In this document: in pieces, positions 5,757-6,648 of the stretch
Layout: every line of letters starts with the position of its first letter
Position numbering within the stretch: position 1 is the stretch's first letter
Assembly (NCBI GenBank): GCA_017511325.1
Contig: JAFWKS010000272.1
Span: 1 to 6,648, forward strand
Origin: Erysipelotrichaceae bacterium
GTDB lineage: Bacteria; Bacillota_I; Bacilli_A; Erysipelotrichales; Erysipelotrichaceae
DNA length: 6,648 bases
Reading direction: 5' to 3'
The notes under the pieces: model-generated
The model's input: only the letters and a program-made list of their open reading frames with translations
Told to the model about the DNA's origin: nothing
The model's database searches: none
Made by a program: the position numbers and the translations under genes

Positions 5757-6558
5757 GTGCGAACTTGAACTAAATGAGAAAAGTGAAGCAACAATAAAGA
5801 AATATGTAAGAGATATTAAAGAATTCATTGATTATATCGGTAATGACGATCTAAGCAAAAATCTAGTTATATCTTATAAAAATATACTGGTAAATAAATA
5901 TAAACCCGCAACCGTTAATGTTAAAATAATCGCAATCAACAAATTTCTTAATCATATAGGTAAACAGGATTATAAAATCAGATTGTTAAAGATACAATCT
6001 CAGATATTTGCAAGCGAAGAAAAAGAACTTACAATCGCGGAGTATAAAAGGCTACTTGAAGCTGCCAAAGATGAAAGAATTGGGATCATCATTAAAACAA
6101 TAAGCTCTACCGGTATAAGAATATCAGAGTTAAGATACATTACTGTTGATGCAGTTAAAAAATGTAAGGCTGAAATTAATTTAAAAGGAAAGAATCGGAT
6201 AATTTTGATCCCAGTAACATTAAGAAGGGTTCTAATGGAGCATATAAATAAGAACAATATAAAAGAAGGTCCAATATTTATTACAAAAAACGGAAAACCG
6301 ATTGATCGTTCAAATTTGTGTAAAGAAATGAAACGGATATGTGATAAAGCGCATGTCGATAAATCGAAAGTATTTCCACATAACCTGAGGCATCTGTTTG
6401 CCAGAGTCTTCTATGAAGAAGAAAAAGATATTGTAAGGTTAGCAGATGTCTTAGGACATTCAAGCATAAACACAACAAGGATTTACACTATGGAGACAGG
6501 AAAAAAGCACTTTGAAGTTCTTGAAAGAGTGACTGGATTATTGATAGCAACAACATAA
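5725..6558 (+). CDS. Tyrosine recombinase / phage-type integrase (XerC/D-like size)
   Basis: This enzyme cuts and rejoins DNA at paired core sites through a phosphotyrosine, for integration, excision or multimer resolution. The 277-aa protein has an N-terminal SAM-like core-binding domain (about 1-90, with SEATIKKYVRDIKEFIDYI) and a catalytic domain from about 100. The full set is present: Arg132 (TGIRISELR), Lys156 (LKGKNR), His219 and Arg222 (PHNLRHLFA), His245 (LGHSSINTTRIY) and Tyr254. It lacks the extra N-terminal arm-binding domain of lambda- or Tn916-type integrases, so it is nearer in build to XerC/D and small element recombinases. AAGGAGG at 5709-5715 lies 9 bases before the ATG. It is the last gene in the window, a common place for an integrase at an element end. 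A phase-variation invertase is an alternative, but no clear invertible promoter is seen. Confidence 0.93.
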   Translation: MDYYRQIMLFKCELELNEKSEATIKKYVRDIKEFIDYIGNDDLSKNLVISYKNILVNKYKPATVNVKIIAINKFLNHIGKQDYKIRLLKIQSQIFASEEKELTIAEYKRLLEAAKDERIGIIIKTISSTGIRISELRYITVDAVKKCKAEINLKGKNRIILIPVTLRRVLMEHINKNNIKEGPIFITKNGKPIDRSNLCKEMKRICDKAHVDKSKVFPHNLRHLFARVFYEEEKDIVRLADVLGHSSINTTRIYTMETGKKHFEVLERVTGLLIATT

Positions 6559-6600
6559 TACTTATTCTGTTGCCTAAAATCGCTATAGACAAGGAAACAA

Positions 6601-6637
6601 AGATAAAGAAAAAGCCCAAACAAACGATTATTTGGGC
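6601..6637 (-). terminator. Intrinsic terminator for minus-strand transcription
   Basis: GCCCAAA (6614-6620) and TTTGGGC (6631-6637) form a 7-bp stem with a 10-base loop. On the minus strand the stem is followed by TTTTTCTTTATC, a good T-rich tail; on the plus strand the following bases are not T-rich at once. It probably ends a convergent gene lying beyond 6648. It may also give weaker termination after the recombinase. Confidence 0.65.
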
Positions 6638-6648
6638 AAATGAATTTC

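Overview
This AT-rich window looks like part of a small mobile element from a low-GC Gram-positive bacterium. It is probably from the Clostridia and perhaps a Lachnospiraceae member; this is inferred from codon use, strong AGGAGG-type ribosome binding sites and the recognisable style of the proteins, not from a marker gene. All genes point the same way (+). No rRNA, tRNA or CRISPR array was seen.

Layout. Bases 1-868 hold a partition-type module: the last 41 codons of a probable ParA ATPase, overlapping (ATGA) a complete ParB-family protein with its CTP-binding-type GHRR box and a helix-turn-helix. A perfect 26-bp palindrome follows (870-895), a candidate ParB or operator site that abuts the ribosome binding site of the next gene. 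Bases 909-2501 hold three tightly packed genes of unknown or weakly known function: a 121-aa protein, a 324-aa protein with two CxxC knuckles, and a 78-aa charged helical protein. The 2502-2627 gap contains what reads as a MOBQ-type origin of transfer on the minus strand: an interrupted 14-bp-stem inverted repeat followed directly by TAAGTGCAC. Just downstream is a 462-aa MobA/MobL-family relaxase (2628-4016) in which the second histidine of the HUH metal site is glutamine (HUQ).

Bases 4017-4378 carry the wreck of a small gene (4059-4239, three frame changes) and a promoter. The promoter drives a TTG-initiated 377-aa Fic-family protein with a variant motif (HVFSEGNTR), a VbhA-like N-terminal segment, a 21-bp tandem repeat in its linker and a C-terminal winged helix. 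A 212-base gap with inverted repeats leads to a 277-aa tyrosine recombinase with a complete catalytic set. The window closes with a minus-strand terminator hairpin.

How the parts fit. ParA/ParB would stabilise the element. The relaxase plus oriT (perhaps with the 78-aa protein) would let it be mobilised by a helper type IV secretion system, since no transfer-channel genes are visible here. The recombinase would integrate or excise the element or resolve its multimers. The Fic protein is a cargo or addiction gene, possibly a delivered effector. Whether this is an integrative mobilizable element or a mobilizable plasmid cannot be settled from the window: no replication initiator and no proven att sites are visible. 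The most noteworthy observations are the oriT, the HUQ relaxase and the parB-linked palindrome.
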